In this document: piece after piece, positions 53,442 to 62,900 of the stretch | Layout: every line of letters begins with the position of its first letter | Numbering within the stretch: the first letter of the stretch is position 1 | Origin: Flavobacterium solisilvae | GTDB taxonomy: Bacteria; Bacteroidota; Bacteroidia; Flavobacteriales; Flavobacteriaceae | DNA: 64,000 nucleotides | Direction of reading: 5' to 3' | NCBI RefSeq assembly: GCF_012911605.1 | Contig: NZ_JAAMPT010000208.1 | Span: forward strand, 124,001-188,000 | Program-made: the position numbers and the translations under genes | Notes under the pieces: generated by a model | The model's database searches: none | Seen by the model: the letters and a program-made list of their open reading frames with translations, nothing else | What the model was told of the DNA's origin: nothing

Positions 53442-55127
53442 ATGTCAACAGAAGAAAAATCACTGAATTTCTTAGAACAAATTATCGAGGAAGATTTGAA
53501 AAATGGTTTATCAAATGATAAGCTGCGTTTTCGTTTTCCGCCGGAGCCAAACGGTTATTTACACGTTGGTCATGCTAGTGCAATTTGTTTAAATTTTGGT
53601 TTAGGAATTGATTATCAGTCACCTGTAAATTTACGTTTTGACGATACCAATCCAGCTAAAGAAGAACAGGAATATGTTGATGCTATCAAAAAAGACATAG
53701 AATGGATGGGTTATAAATGGGCAAACGAATGTTATGCTTCCGATTATTTCCAACAATTATACGATTGGGCTGTTGAATTTATCAAGAAAGGAAAAGCCTA
53801 TGTTGATAGCCAATCTTCTGAAGAAATGGCAAAACAAAAAGGAACGCCAACGCAAGTTGGAACCGATTCACCTTATAGAAATCGTTCTGTTGAAGAAAAT
53901 TTAGACCTTTTTGAACGCATGAAAAACGGCGAATTTGAAGAAGGAACACATATTTTACGTGCTAAAATTGATATGTCACACAACAATATGTTGATGCGTG
54001 ATCCAATTATGTATCGTATTTTGAAGAAACACCATCATAGAACAGGAAATGATTGGTGTATTTATCCAATGTATGATTGGGCACATGGCGAAAGTGATTA
54101 TTTGGAACAAATTTCGCACTCGTTTTGTACACTTGAATTTTTGCCTCACAGAGAATTATATGATTGGTTTTTAGATCAAGTTTATGATGATACAAAAGTT
54201 CGTCCAAAGCAAAGAGAATTTGCTCGAAGAAATCTTTCTCATACCGTAGTTTCTAAACGAAAATTATTACAATTAGTTGAAGAAAAGCATGTTAACGGTT
54301 GGGATGATCCACGAATGAGTACGATTTCAGGAATGCGTCGTAGAGGTTATCCGCCAATGGCAATTCGTAATTTTGCTAAAACTATTGGTATTGCAAAACG
54401 AACTAACTTGATTGATGTTTCACTTTTAGAATTTTGCGTTCGTGAAGAATTGAACAAAACAGCGCCAAGAGTTATGGCAGTTTTAAATCCGGTGAAATTG
54501 GTAATTACTAATTATCCTGATGGTCAAGAAGAATGGCTTGAAGCCGAAAACAATCCGGAAGAAGAAGTAATGACGTACAGAAAAGTACCTTTTTCTAAGG
54601 AATTATATATTGAAAGAGAAGATTTTCAAGAAGAAGCAAACAAGAAATTTTTCCGATTGACATTAGGAACAGAAGTACGTTTAAAAAATGCGTATATCAT
54701 TAAAGGTGAAAGTGTTATCAAAGATGAAAACGGAAATATTACCGAAATTCATTGTACGTATGATGTTGATTCTAAATCGGGTAGTGGAACCGAAGCTTCA
54801 CAACGAAAAGTAAAAGGAACCATTCATTGGGTTTCAATAAATCATGCTATTCCGGCTGAAGTTCGTGTATATGATCGCTTATTTACCAATGAAAATCCGG
54901 ATGGAAACAAAGAAATTGATTTTAAAGAATTTATCAATCCAAATTCTTTAGAAATTATTACCGGATATGTTGAACCAAGTTTGCAATCGGCTAAAGATTT
55001 AGACCAATTTCAATTTCAACGTTTAGGATATTTTTGTGTTGACAAAGATTCATCTGCTTCCAACTTAGTTTTTAACAAAACAGTTGGTTTGAGAGATACT
55101 TGGGCAAAAATTGAAAGTAAAGAATAA
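53442..55127 (+). CDS. glnS: Glutamine-tRNA ligase
   Basis: This 561-residue class I synthetase has FRFPPEPNGYLHVGHA (HIGH, about residues 26-41), RFDDTNP, DWAHGESDYLE and VVSKRKL (KMSKS-type, about 269-275), followed by the anticodon-binding beta barrels. The Gln-specific extra regions and length distinguish it from GluRS, which is encoded separately at 58134. A perfect terminator follows. Confidence 0.96.
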   Translation: MSTEEKSLNFLEQIIEEDLKNGLSNDKLRFRFPPEPNGYLHVGHASAICLNFGLGIDYQSPVNLRFDDTNPAKEEQEYVDAIKKDIEWMGYKWANECYASDYFQQLYDWAVEFIKKGKAYVDSQSSEEMAKQKGTPTQVGTDSPYRNRSVEENLDLFERMKNGEFEEGTHILRAKIDMSHNNMLMRDPIMYRILKKHHHRTGNDWCIYPMYDWAHGESDYLEQISHSFCTLEFLPHRELYDWFLDQVYDDTKVRPKQREFARRNLSHTVVSKRKLLQLVEEKHVNGWDDPRMSTISGMRRRGYPPMAIRNFAKTIGIAKRTNLIDVSLLEFCVREELNKTAPRVMAVLNPVKLVITNYPDGQEEWLEAENNPEEEVMTYRKVPFSKELYIEREDFQEEANKKFFRLTLGTEVRLKNAYIIKGESVIKDENGNITEIHCTYDVDSKSGSGTEASQRKVKGTIHWVSINHAIPAEVRVYDRLFTNENPDGNKEIDFKEFINPNSLEIITGYVEPSLQSAKDLDQFQFQRLGYFCVDKDSSASNLVFNKTVGLRDTWAKIESKE

Positions 55128-55154
55128 AAAAGTAAACTATAAGTTTTATAAATC

Positions 55155-55183
55155 AAAATCCCTAAATTTTTAGGGATTTTTCT
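55155..55183 (+). terminator. Terminator of glnS
   Basis: AAAATCCCTA pairs with TAGGGATTTT around a six-base AT loop and is followed by TTTCT. It lies 28 bases after the glnS stop. The rest of the gap up to 55410 is AT-rich, with no gene seen. Confidence 0.85.
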
Positions 55184-55410
55184 ATTATAGATATTTATGA
55201 TTATTTTTTAAAAATCATTTTTATAAACTATTAAAAGTGACTTTCATATTTTGGATGTAATTGATTTTTAAAAATCGTTAAAGTGTTTTTACATAAATTT
55301 TATAAAGTTCTTTTATTTGGCTTTAAAATCAATTTTTACTCTTTAACGACATCTTAACAGCAAAAATTATATTTTTTTATTAACTTTAGTAAAATTTAAA
55401 ATTCAAAGTT

Positions 55411-55707
55411 ATGTCAGGAAGAAATAGTGAAAGCATTTTGGCACTTTTAGCTGGTGCAGCAATAGGAGTTGGACTCGGAATTTTATTTGCTCCGGATAAA
55501 GGTTCAAAAACGAGAGTAAAAATTAAAACAGGTTTTGATGATTTGAAAGATGAAGCCAAAGAAAAATTTTCGGGTTCCAAAGAAGAACTAAAAGAAGCCG
55601 TTGATAACTTACTTTCAAAATCAAGTTATAAAGCTGAAGAAGCAATTACTTTTTTGGAAGAGAAATTGGCCGAGCTTAAAAAACAAAATGCCAAATTGCA
55701 GAAATAA
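55411..55707 (+). CDS. YtxH domain-containing protein
   Basis: This 98-residue protein starts with a membrane/Gly-rich segment (LLAGAAIGVGLGILFAPDKGSKTR, residues 10-33) typical of YtxH/gas-vesicle GvpP-like proteins. A Lys/Glu-rich coiled-coil tail follows. YtxH proteins are often stress-induced. The stop overlaps the next start (TAATG). A promoter-like TAACTTTA lies about 30 bases upstream. Confidence 0.85.
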   Translation: MSGRNSESILALLAGAAIGVGLGILFAPDKGSKTRVKIKTGFDDLKDEAKEKFSGSKEELKEAVDNLLSKSSYKAEEAITFLEEKLAELKKQNAKLQK

Positions 55708-56063
55708 TGCCTTTTGAAGAGTTAAAAGACAATGTAAACGATATTCAGGAAAATGCTAAAGCTTATGTAGAAACCAGTTTGGCTTACTACAAACTTTGGG
55801 GTTTTAAAGTTGCCATGAAATCTACAACAATGGTACTCAAGTTTTTCTTGATAGCCATTTGTTTAACTATTTTTCTGTTGTTTGTTTCGGTTGCCGGAGC
55901 TTTGTTTTTAGGTGAAATTTTAGACAGTTATGTACTTGGTTTTCTTAGTATTGCCGGAATTTATTTGGTTTTGGCAATATTAATTTATTTGGTAAAAGAC
56001 AAAATTGTAGAAGGTACGATTTTGGAAAAATTCTCCGAAATATTTTTTAATGACAATGATTAA
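55707..56063 (+). CDS. Phage-holin-like membrane protein
   Basis: This 118-residue protein has two long membrane helices (about residues 45-70 and 76-101) joined by GEILDSYVLGF, like the holin superfamily 6 or competence-type proteins. In Flavobacteria it regularly accompanies YtxH and a DUF6327-like protein, as here, with no phage genes around, so a lytic holin role is doubtful. Confidence 0.78.
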   Translation: MPFEELKDNVNDIQENAKAYVETSLAYYKLWGFKVAMKSTTMVLKFFLIAICLTIFLLFVSVAGALFLGEILDSYVLGFLSIAGIYLVLAILIYLVKDKIVEGTILEKFSEIFFNDND

Positions 56064-56065
56064 AT

Positions 56066-56320
56066 ATGGAAACTAAAAAATATACTTCGTATGCCGAAAT
56101 CGACCGAGATTTAGAAATATTGAAGCTTGAAAGAGAAATTCAGTATAAAAAAGTTCAATTAAGTGTTGAAAAAATAAAAGATGATTTTTCACCTTCAAAC
56201 TCCGTTTCGTTTGCTGGAAAATTATTCAAAAACACTTTTTCAGGAACATTAGGAACGGTTTTACGAATAGCAATTCCTTATCTAATTAATTGGTTAATAA
56301 ATAGAAAAAGAGGCGATTAA
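56066..56320 (+). CDS. DUF6327-like small protein
   Basis: This 84-residue protein has a charged N-terminal helix (ILKLEREIQYKKVQLSVEKIKDD) and a C-terminal hydrophobic helix (about residues 62-80). It ends the YtxH-holin-like operon. The family number is from memory. Its stop codon lies in the loop of the terminator at 56305. Confidence 0.7.
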   Translation: METKKYTSYAEIDRDLEILKLEREIQYKKVQLSVEKIKDDFSPSNSVSFAGKLFKNTFSGTLGTVLRIAIPYLINWLINRKRGD

Positions 56321-56335
56321 GCCTCTTTTTTTTTT
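56305..56335 (+). terminator. Terminator of the YtxH operon
   Basis: AAAAAGAGGC and GCCTCTTTTT pair perfectly around a GATTAA loop that contains the stop codon of the last gene. A T run follows on the plus strand. Confidence 0.92.
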
Positions 56336-56352
56336 CTGATATAAATAAAATC

Positions 56353-57336
56353 TTAAACTTCTTCAGTTGGATTACTTGTATCATTCGGATTGTAATCAGT
56401 AGAAGTATGATCGTTTTTAGATTTAACTCGTTTTGGTTGATTTTTAATGGTTTCACCAATTTGGTTACTTGCCGTGAAACTTGCCACCATATTGTTTAAC
56501 ATATCACTTCCGGCTTGAGGTGAATTAGGTAACAAAATCAAGTTAGAATTAGTATCAGCACCAATCGCTTGTAATGTATCATAATGTTGCGTTACTACAA
56601 TCAATGCCGAAGCTTCTTGCGAATTAATTCCAACATTGTTCAACACTTCAACACTTTCTACCAATCCGCGAGCAATTTCACGTCTTTGATCAGCAATACC
56701 TTGACCTTGAAGTTTTTTACTTTCGGCTTCGGCTTTAGCTTTTGCAACAATTCTAATTCTTTGAGCTTCCGATTCAAATTCAGCAGCTGTTTTTTCTCTA
56801 TCGGCAGCGTTAATTCTATTCATCGCATTTTTTACTTGAATATCAGGATCAATATCGGTTACTAAAGTATTGATTATATCATATCCATAAGTTGTCATCG
56901 CATCGTTTAACTCACGTTTTACAGCAATAGCAATATCGTCTTTTCTAACAAAAACATCATCCAAAATCAGTTTTGGAACCTCTGCACGAACTACGTCAAA
57001 TACATATGAAGTGATTTGGTCATGCGGATATTCTAGTTTATAAAATGCTTCGTAAACTTTCTCCTGAATAACTTTAAACTGTACTGAAACTTTCATTTTG
57101 ATAAACACGTTATCTTTTGTTTTGGTTTCGATAACAACGTCAAGTTGCTGAATTCTTAAATTAACTCTTCCAGAAATACTATCGATAACAGGAATTTTAA
57201 GTTGTAAACCCGAGTTTCGAATACTGTGAAATTTTCCAAAACGCTCAACGACAACTGAACTTTGTTGCTTTACTGTAAAGAATGAAGCAAATAATAAAAA
57301 CAGCCCGAAGACCATAAAGACAATAAAAATTACCAT
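56353..57336 (-). CDS. SPFH/Band 7 (stomatin-like) membrane protein
   Basis: This 327-residue protein has an N-terminal membrane helix (residues 2-20), the Band 7 domain (about 21-180, GLQLKIPVIDSISGRVNLRIQQLDV) and a coiled coil with EFESEAQRIRIVAKAKAEAESKKLQGQG (about 185-212), then a Gln/Asn-rich tail. SPFH proteins form membrane microdomains and regulate proteases; no partner (NfeD) is adjacent. Confidence 0.9.
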   Translation of the reverse strand: MVIFIVFMVFGLFLLFASFFTVKQQSSVVVERFGKFHSIRNSGLQLKIPVIDSISGRVNLRIQQLDVVIETKTKDNVFIKMKVSVQFKVIQEKVYEAFYKLEYPHDQITSYVFDVVRAEVPKLILDDVFVRKDDIAIAVKRELNDAMTTYGYDIINTLVTDIDPDIQVKNAMNRINAADREKTAAEFESEAQRIRIVAKAKAEAESKKLQGQGIADQRREIARGLVESVEVLNNVGINSQEASALIVVTQHYDTLQAIGADTNSNLILLPNSPQAGSDMLNNMVASFTASNQIGETIKNQPKRVKSKNDHTSTDYNPNDTSNPTEEV

Positions 57337-57383
57337 ATTTATATTTTTTAATTGGTTATATTAGTTATTGTACGATAAAAATG

Positions 57384-57391
57384 TATGTTTG
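57384..57391 (+). promoter_or_regulatory. Promoter -7 element of the beta-barrel gene
   Basis: TATGTTTG matches TAnnTTTG exactly, 24 bases before the ATG at 57416. Confidence 0.5.
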
Positions 57392-57415
57392 TTACAAATT
57401 AACAGTTATCATTTT

Positions 57416-58060
57416 ATGAACAAAAAAATTAGTATCCTTTTATTGCTAGTTTCAACAATAGGTTACAGCCAATATGGTTACAGAGACGGAAATAGAATTG
57501 GTATTTCTGCAGGAGTTTCTCAAACAACTTTATTTACAGATAATTTTACTGCCAATCCTGAATTATGTTTTGCTGGCGGACTTTCGGTTCGTGGAAATTA
57601 CTACAATAATTGGAGTATGATTTATGGCATGCAGTTTTTTTCTAATAATTTTTCATTGGAATCTAATTTTAATGAAAAAATTAAATACAATCTTCAAGGT
57701 GTAAAAGTTCGATTATTATTAAGTTATAATGTAGTGGAAGACCATGTTTCGCTTGATTTTGGACCAGTTTTACAAGTAAACGGGAAAATGAAAGTAGCAA
57801 CTTCTGATGAAAATAAAATTCTAAAAGGAACATTGTTACAAGCAGACCAAATTGCAGATATTTCTACCGTAAGCGGAAACTTTTACCTTGGTGTTTCTGC
57901 TGGAAGTAGAACAATTAGAGCAGTTCTTTTCTACGAATACGGATTTACCAACATTCTGAACAAACTCAACAAAGACGATGCTTTAAAACTCTTGAATAAC
58001 GGTGATAAATTCAAAGGAAACCTTGGATGTATAAATGGTCAAGTGATTATTAATTTGTAA
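57416..58060 (+). CDS. Outer-membrane beta-barrel protein (PorT-like size)
   Basis: This 214-residue protein has a signal peptide ending GYSQ (about residue 18) and alternating amphipathic strands (RIGISAGVSQTTLF, GGLSVRGNYYNNWSMIYGMQFFS and VKVRLLLSYNVV), ending in a Phe/Leu-type C-terminal strand. This is typical of small porin-family barrels of Bacteroidetes. Function unknown. A terminator follows. Confidence 0.8.
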   Translation: MNKKISILLLLVSTIGYSQYGYRDGNRIGISAGVSQTTLFTDNFTANPELCFAGGLSVRGNYYNNWSMIYGMQFFSNNFSLESNFNEKIKYNLQGVKVRLLLSYNVVEDHVSLDFGPVLQVNGKMKVATSDENKILKGTLLQADQIADISTVSGNFYLGVSAGSRTIRAVLFYEYGFTNILNKLNKDDALKLLNNGDKFKGNLGCINGQVIINL

Positions 58061-58068
58061 AAAAATAA

Positions 58069-58114
58069 ACCGCAAATTCACAAATTGATTTATCTTAATT
58101 TGCGAATTTGCGGT
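58069..58114. terminator. Two-way terminator between the barrel gene and gltX
   Basis: 18-base arms (58069-58086 and 58097-58114) pair with one mismatch around a 10-base loop and lie between two convergent genes. The arms contain GCAAATT repeats. Confidence 0.85.
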
Positions 58115-58133
58115 AAAATTTTTAAAAAGCTAA

Positions 58134-59666
58134 CTATAAACTAGCAATCGCTTTTTCCAATCGCTTGATGGTTTCTTCTTTTCCGATTAATTCTACAATA
58201 TCAAAAAGATGCGGACCTTTTAAAGCACCAACTAAACTCAAACGAAAAGGTTGCATTACTTTACCCATTCCAATTTCGTTTTGTGTCATCCAGTCTTTTA
58301 CAATAGTTTCAATAGTTACTGATGTAAAATCTTCAATAGTTGACAAAACTGAAATTAATTGTTGCATTAATCCTGGCGTTTCTTCTTTCCAATTTTTTGT
58401 TGCTTTTTCATCATAAGATGTTGGCGCAACAAAGAAATAATCTGCTAAATTCCAAAATTCAGAAACAAAATTAGCACGTTCTTTTATCAAGGAAACGATT
58501 TTTGTCATTTCGACGAAGGAGAAATCACACTTGCCATTTTTCTCAATTACATTTTTTTCAAACGCTTCTGCCAAACTTTCATCGCTTTGCTTTTGCAAAT
58601 ACTGATGATTAAACCATTTATTTTTTTCTGGATCAAATTTTGCTCCAGCTTTATGAACTCTGTTTAAATCGAATTTTTCACAAAGTTCTTCCAATGAAAA
58701 TATCTCTTGATCAGTTCCGTCATTCCATCCTAATAATGCCAAAAAATTAACAACAGCTTCCGGGAAAAATCCGTTTTCTCTATATCCAGACGAAATTCCT
58801 TCGTCGGTTTTCCATTCTAGAGGAAACACTGGAAATCCCATTTTATCGCCATCGCGTTTGGATAATTTTCCGTTTCCGATTGGTTTTAAAATCAATGGTA
58901 AATGAGCAAATTCCGGTGCTTCCCAACCAAATGCTTTGTATAATAAATGATGTAACGGTAAACTTGGCAACCATTCTTCTCCACGAATAACATGCGACGT
59001 TTCCATCAAATGATCATCCACAATATTCGCTAAATGATATGTTGGCATTCCGTCAGATTTAAACAAAACTTTATCGTCTAATAAATTGGTGTCAAATTTT
59101 ATATTACCACGAATGATGTCTTTTAATTCTAAAATTTCATTCACAGGCGTTTTAAATCTAATTACATATTCTTCTCCTTCTGAGATTCTTGTTTTTGGAT
59201 CTTTTCTAATACCTAAAGCATCTTTTTCAGAGAGATTTAATGAATTATCAAGTAAATTTCTGGTTTGCCAATTGTAAATAAAATTGCTACCACTTGCTTC
59301 GGCCATATTTCTTCTAAACTCAAGTTGTTGGTTTGTATCAAAAGCATAATAAGCCCAACCATTTTGAATTAATTGATCAGCATATTGCTTATACAAATGT
59401 TTTCTTTCGCTTTGACGATATGGACCAAATTTTTCGTTTTTCCCAATCGTTTCACTTGGAGCAATTCCAAGCCATTCCAACGCTTCAAAAATATATTCTT
59501 CAGCTCCAGGTACAAATCGATTTTGGTCGGTATCTTCAATTCTCAGATAGAATGTACCGTTATGTTTTTTAGCAAATAAATAATTGAATAAAGCGGTTCT
59601 AACGCCACCAATATGCAATGGTCCAGTTGGACTTGGAGCAAAACGAACTCTAACAGGTCTTGACAT
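58134..59666 (-). CDS. gltX: Glutamate-tRNA ligase with a repeat-derived insertion
   Basis: This 510-residue class I synthetase has RFAPSPTGPLHIGGVRTALFN (HIGH, about residues 8-28) and LSKRDG (KMSKS), with the GluRS anticodon-binding helices in the C-terminal half. Residues 380-389 (CDFSFVEMTK) are the translation of a GTCATTTCGACGAAGGAG repeat that also occurs outside genes; it lies in the anticodon-binding part. Its promoter at 59684 is consensus. Confidence 0.95.
   Translation of the reverse strand: MSRPVRVRFAPSPTGPLHIGGVRTALFNYLFAKKHNGTFYLRIEDTDQNRFVPGAEEYIFEALEWLGIAPSETIGKNEKFGPYRQSERKHLYKQYADQLIQNGWAYYAFDTNQQLEFRRNMAEASGSNFIYNWQTRNLLDNSLNLSEKDALGIRKDPKTRISEGEEYVIRFKTPVNEILELKDIIRGNIKFDTNLLDDKVLFKSDGMPTYHLANIVDDHLMETSHVIRGEEWLPSLPLHHLLYKAFGWEAPEFAHLPLILKPIGNGKLSKRDGDKMGFPVFPLEWKTDEGISSGYRENGFFPEAVVNFLALLGWNDGTDQEIFSLEELCEKFDLNRVHKAGAKFDPEKNKWFNHQYLQKQSDESLAEAFEKNVIEKNGKCDFSFVEMTKIVSLIKERANFVSEFWNLADYFFVAPTSYDEKATKNWKEETPGLMQQLISVLSTIEDFTSVTIETIVKDWMTQNEIGMGKVMQPFRLSLVGALKGPHLFDIVELIGKEETIKRLEKAIASL
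58501..58529. repeat. GTCATTTCGACGAAGGAG repeat inside gltX
   Basis: The 29 bases match the left arm of the intergenic element at 52668 (GTCATTYCGACGAAGGAGRAATC). On the minus strand they read in frame as DFSFVEMT. No inverted partner arm lies within the gene. Confidence 0.85.
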
Positions 59667-59683
59667 TTTTATTAAATTTTTGG

Positions 59684-59691
59684 CAAAGATA
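59684..59691 (-). promoter_or_regulatory. Promoter -7 element of gltX
   Basis: Minus-strand TATCTTTG matches TAnnTTTG exactly, 17 bases before the gltX ATG. Confidence 0.6.
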
Positions 59692-59693
59692 AA

Positions 59694-59728
59694 CAGAAGT
59701 TAGAAGTCAGAAGTCAGAAGTCAGAAGT
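59694..59728. repeat. 7-bp tandem repeat (GAAGTCA)n, second locus
   Basis: Five copies of GAAGTYA/CAGAAGT lie upstream of gltX, the same unit as at 6405. Confidence 0.9.
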
Positions 59729-59738
59729 TTTTAAGATA

Positions 59739-59829
59739 GCTTTTTAAAATTGCTTTTTGAAATTGACTTTTGAAGTTGCTTTTTGAAGTTGTTTTTTGAA
59801 GTTGCTTTTTGAAGTTGTTTTTTGAGATT
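59739..59829. repeat. 13-bp tandem repeat GCTTTTTGAAGTT, seven copies
   Basis: Seven consecutive 13-base units (variants GCTTTTTGAAATT, GACTTTTGAAGTT and GTTTTTTGAAGTT) occupy 59739-59829, between the gltX promoter and the DUF4175 gene. Related but shorter tracts are at 8214 and 37108. Confidence 0.92.
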
Positions 59830-59907
59830 GAATTTGACTTTTTTTTAACGCTTTGATATTCGGGAAAAATTGTACATTTATCGGTTATTAACAAAAGAGT
59901 AGAAATT

Positions 59908-62900
59908 TTGAACAAATCGGGCATTATTTACGACAAACTGGAAGCTTTCATCAAAAAGTTTTACACCAATGAATTACTTCGTGGAACAATTTTCTTCGTT
60001 GGAATTGGATTGCTATACTTTTTGTTTACACTTTTTGTGGAATATTTTCTTTGGCTAAAACCAACAGCCAGAACCATTTTGTTTTGGTCGTTTATTGCCG
60101 TGGAACTTTTTCTTTTATTGCGATTTATCCTTTTTCCATTATTCAAATTGTTCAAACTCCAAAAGGGAATCGATTATAATGAAGCGTCAAAAATTATTGG
60201 AAATCATTTCAGTGAAGTAGGCGATAAGCTGACTAATTTTTTGCAACTTTCTCAAGATAAGAATAAATCAGAATTACTTTTAGCATCAATCGACCAAAAG
60301 GCAAATACGCTTCAGCCAATTCCTTTTAGTAATGCCGTTAATTTTGGCAAGAACAAAAAATATTTGCCTTTGGCGATTATCCCGATTTTGTTTTTCGCTT
60401 TTTTCTACATTTCTGGTAATAGTAATTTGATTACGCAAAGTTTAAATAGAGTTGTCAATTACAAACAACAATTTCTTCCGCCAGCGCCATTTGAATTTCA
60501 GCTTCTGAATTCAGTTTTGCAAACCGAACAAAACAAAGATTTTTTGGTAAAAGTGAAAACCGTTGGTAAAATCGTTCCCGAAAACACGATGATTTTCATT
60601 GGTAACGAAAGTTATTTTATGGAAAAAATCAATGCCGATGAATTTCAGTTTGTTATTCCGAAGCTTACAGAAGACACTGAATTTCATTTTGAAGCCAATG
60701 AAGTTTCGTCTCACGATTATGAATTGAAAGTAATCACAGTTCCGTCGATTGCTAATTTTGAAATGGTTCTAAATTTCCCAAGTTATCTCAATAAAAAGTC
60801 GGAAACGATTAAAGGAACAGGAAATGCTATAATTCCCGAAGGTACAAAAGTGACTTGGCGAATGAACACATTGGCAACGCAAAAAGTGGATTGGCTTGAT
60901 ACTAACGGAAAGCAAACATTCGCTAAAAATGACAATCTGTTCTCTTTTTCAAAAAATATTCTTCAAAATACTGAATATCAAATACTAACATCAAATAACA
61001 AAGTTCAGAATTACGAAAAACTAAACTATCAGATTTCTGTTATCAAAGATCAATTTCCAACAATAACGGTGAATAATGCGCCTGATAGCTTGAAAATTGG
61101 TAAAAACTATGTCTTAGGTCAAGTTTCAGACGATTATGGCTTATCGAAGCTGCAAATAGTCTATTATCCTAAAGATTTGCCAAGCAATGCCAAGCGTGGA
61201 ACAATTGCTGTTAAGAAAGATATTTACGACCAATTTGTATTTGCTTTTCCAGCAAATCTTCCGGTTGAAGAAGGCGTGAACTATGAATATTACTTTGAGA
61301 TTTTTGATAACGATGCCGTTCATAATTTTAAAAGCACCAAGTCAACAGTTTTCAGTGATAGAATTGCAACCGAAACAGAAAAGGAAGATGAAATTCTAAA
61401 GCAACAAAACGATAATATTAATTCGTTGGCCAAATCTTTAAAATCGCAAGAAAAGCAACTTTCTGAAATGGATAAGTTGAAAAAAATGGGTAAGGAGAAA
61501 GATAATCTCGAATATAAAGACCAACAAAAGGTAAACGACTTCATCCAACGTCAAAAGCAACAAGACGAATTGATGAAGGAGTTTTCAGAGAAGATGAAGG
61601 ACAATTTGGAACAATTCAAATCAGATAAAAAAGACGAGAAAAAAGAATTGCTTCAAGAACGTTTAGAAAAGTCGCAAAAGGAATTGGAGAAAAATCAAAA
61701 GCTTTTGGATGAACTTCAAAAACTGAATGAGAAAATCAGCAAAGATGAACTTTTCGATAAAATGGAAAAGTTTCAGCAAAACAGCAAAAACCAAAAGAAG
61801 AGTTTAGAGCAATTGGTCGAATTAACGAAGCGTTATTATGTGGAAAAGAAAACACAACAAATCGCTGACAAGTTAAATAAATTGGCTGAGAAGCAAGAGA
61901 AGCTTTCTGAAAAAACTAACGAAAATATAACCGATAAGCAAGACGAAATCAATAAGGAATTTGATGAACTTCAAAAGGAATTAGATGAATTAGAGAAAGA
62001 AAATAAAGACTTGAAATCTCCAATGGATTTGCCTAAAACGGAAGAGAAAGAAAAAAGTATCAAAGAAGATTTGAATTCTGCCAAAGACCAATTACAAAAA
62101 CAGCAAAAGGATAAAGCAAAACCAAAGCAAAAAAACGCATCTAAGAAAATGAAGCAAATGAGCCAAGACATGATGGAGATGATGGCTGGTGCTGAAAAGG
62201 AACAAATGGATGAAGATATTGCCATGTTGCGTCAAATTTTGGATAATCTTTTGGCCTATTCGTTTTCTCAGGAAGATGTGATGAACCAATTTAAAGGGTT
62301 GAAAAGAGGTTCGCCATCGTTCAATAAAAATCTAAAAAAACAGCAAGATTTAAAACAACAGTTCAAGCATGTTGACGACAGTTTATTTGCAATGTCTTTG
62401 CGTAATCCAAAAATTGCCGAAAACATCACAACAGAAATTGGGAACGTTCAGTACAATGTTGATAAAGCACTTGAAAATTTAGTTGAGATGAATATTTCAA
62501 AAGGAAATTCGCATCAACGTTATTCGGTTTCTGCATCTAATAAATTGGCTGATATGTTGAGCGATATTTTAAACAGTATGCAAAACCAAATGCAAATGTC
62601 GGGTTCAGGTATGGGCAAACCAAAACCAGGTCAAGGTCAAGGCGAAATGCAATTACCAGATATTATTCAAAAGCAACAAAGCTTGGGTGAAAAGATGAAG
62701 AAAGGTCAAAAGAAAGGTGAGAAACCTGGCGAAGGTGAAGAAGGCGAACAAGGTGAAAAAGATGGCGGAAGTCAAGGTCAAAAAGAAGGAAGTTCTGGTA
62801 AAGATGGAAAATCGGGTAAAGAAGGTTCAGGTAAGAACGGCAAAAATGGTAAAAGCGGACAAGGTGGCGGAAACGGAAATTCTCAAGGAAATCGTGATGG

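Noticed and set aside
55707..56320. Prophage lysis module suggested by the holin-like protein
   Set aside because: No endolysin, capsid, terminase or integrase is nearby. The YtxH/holin-like/DUF6327-like trio is a usual chromosomal operon in Flavobacteria.
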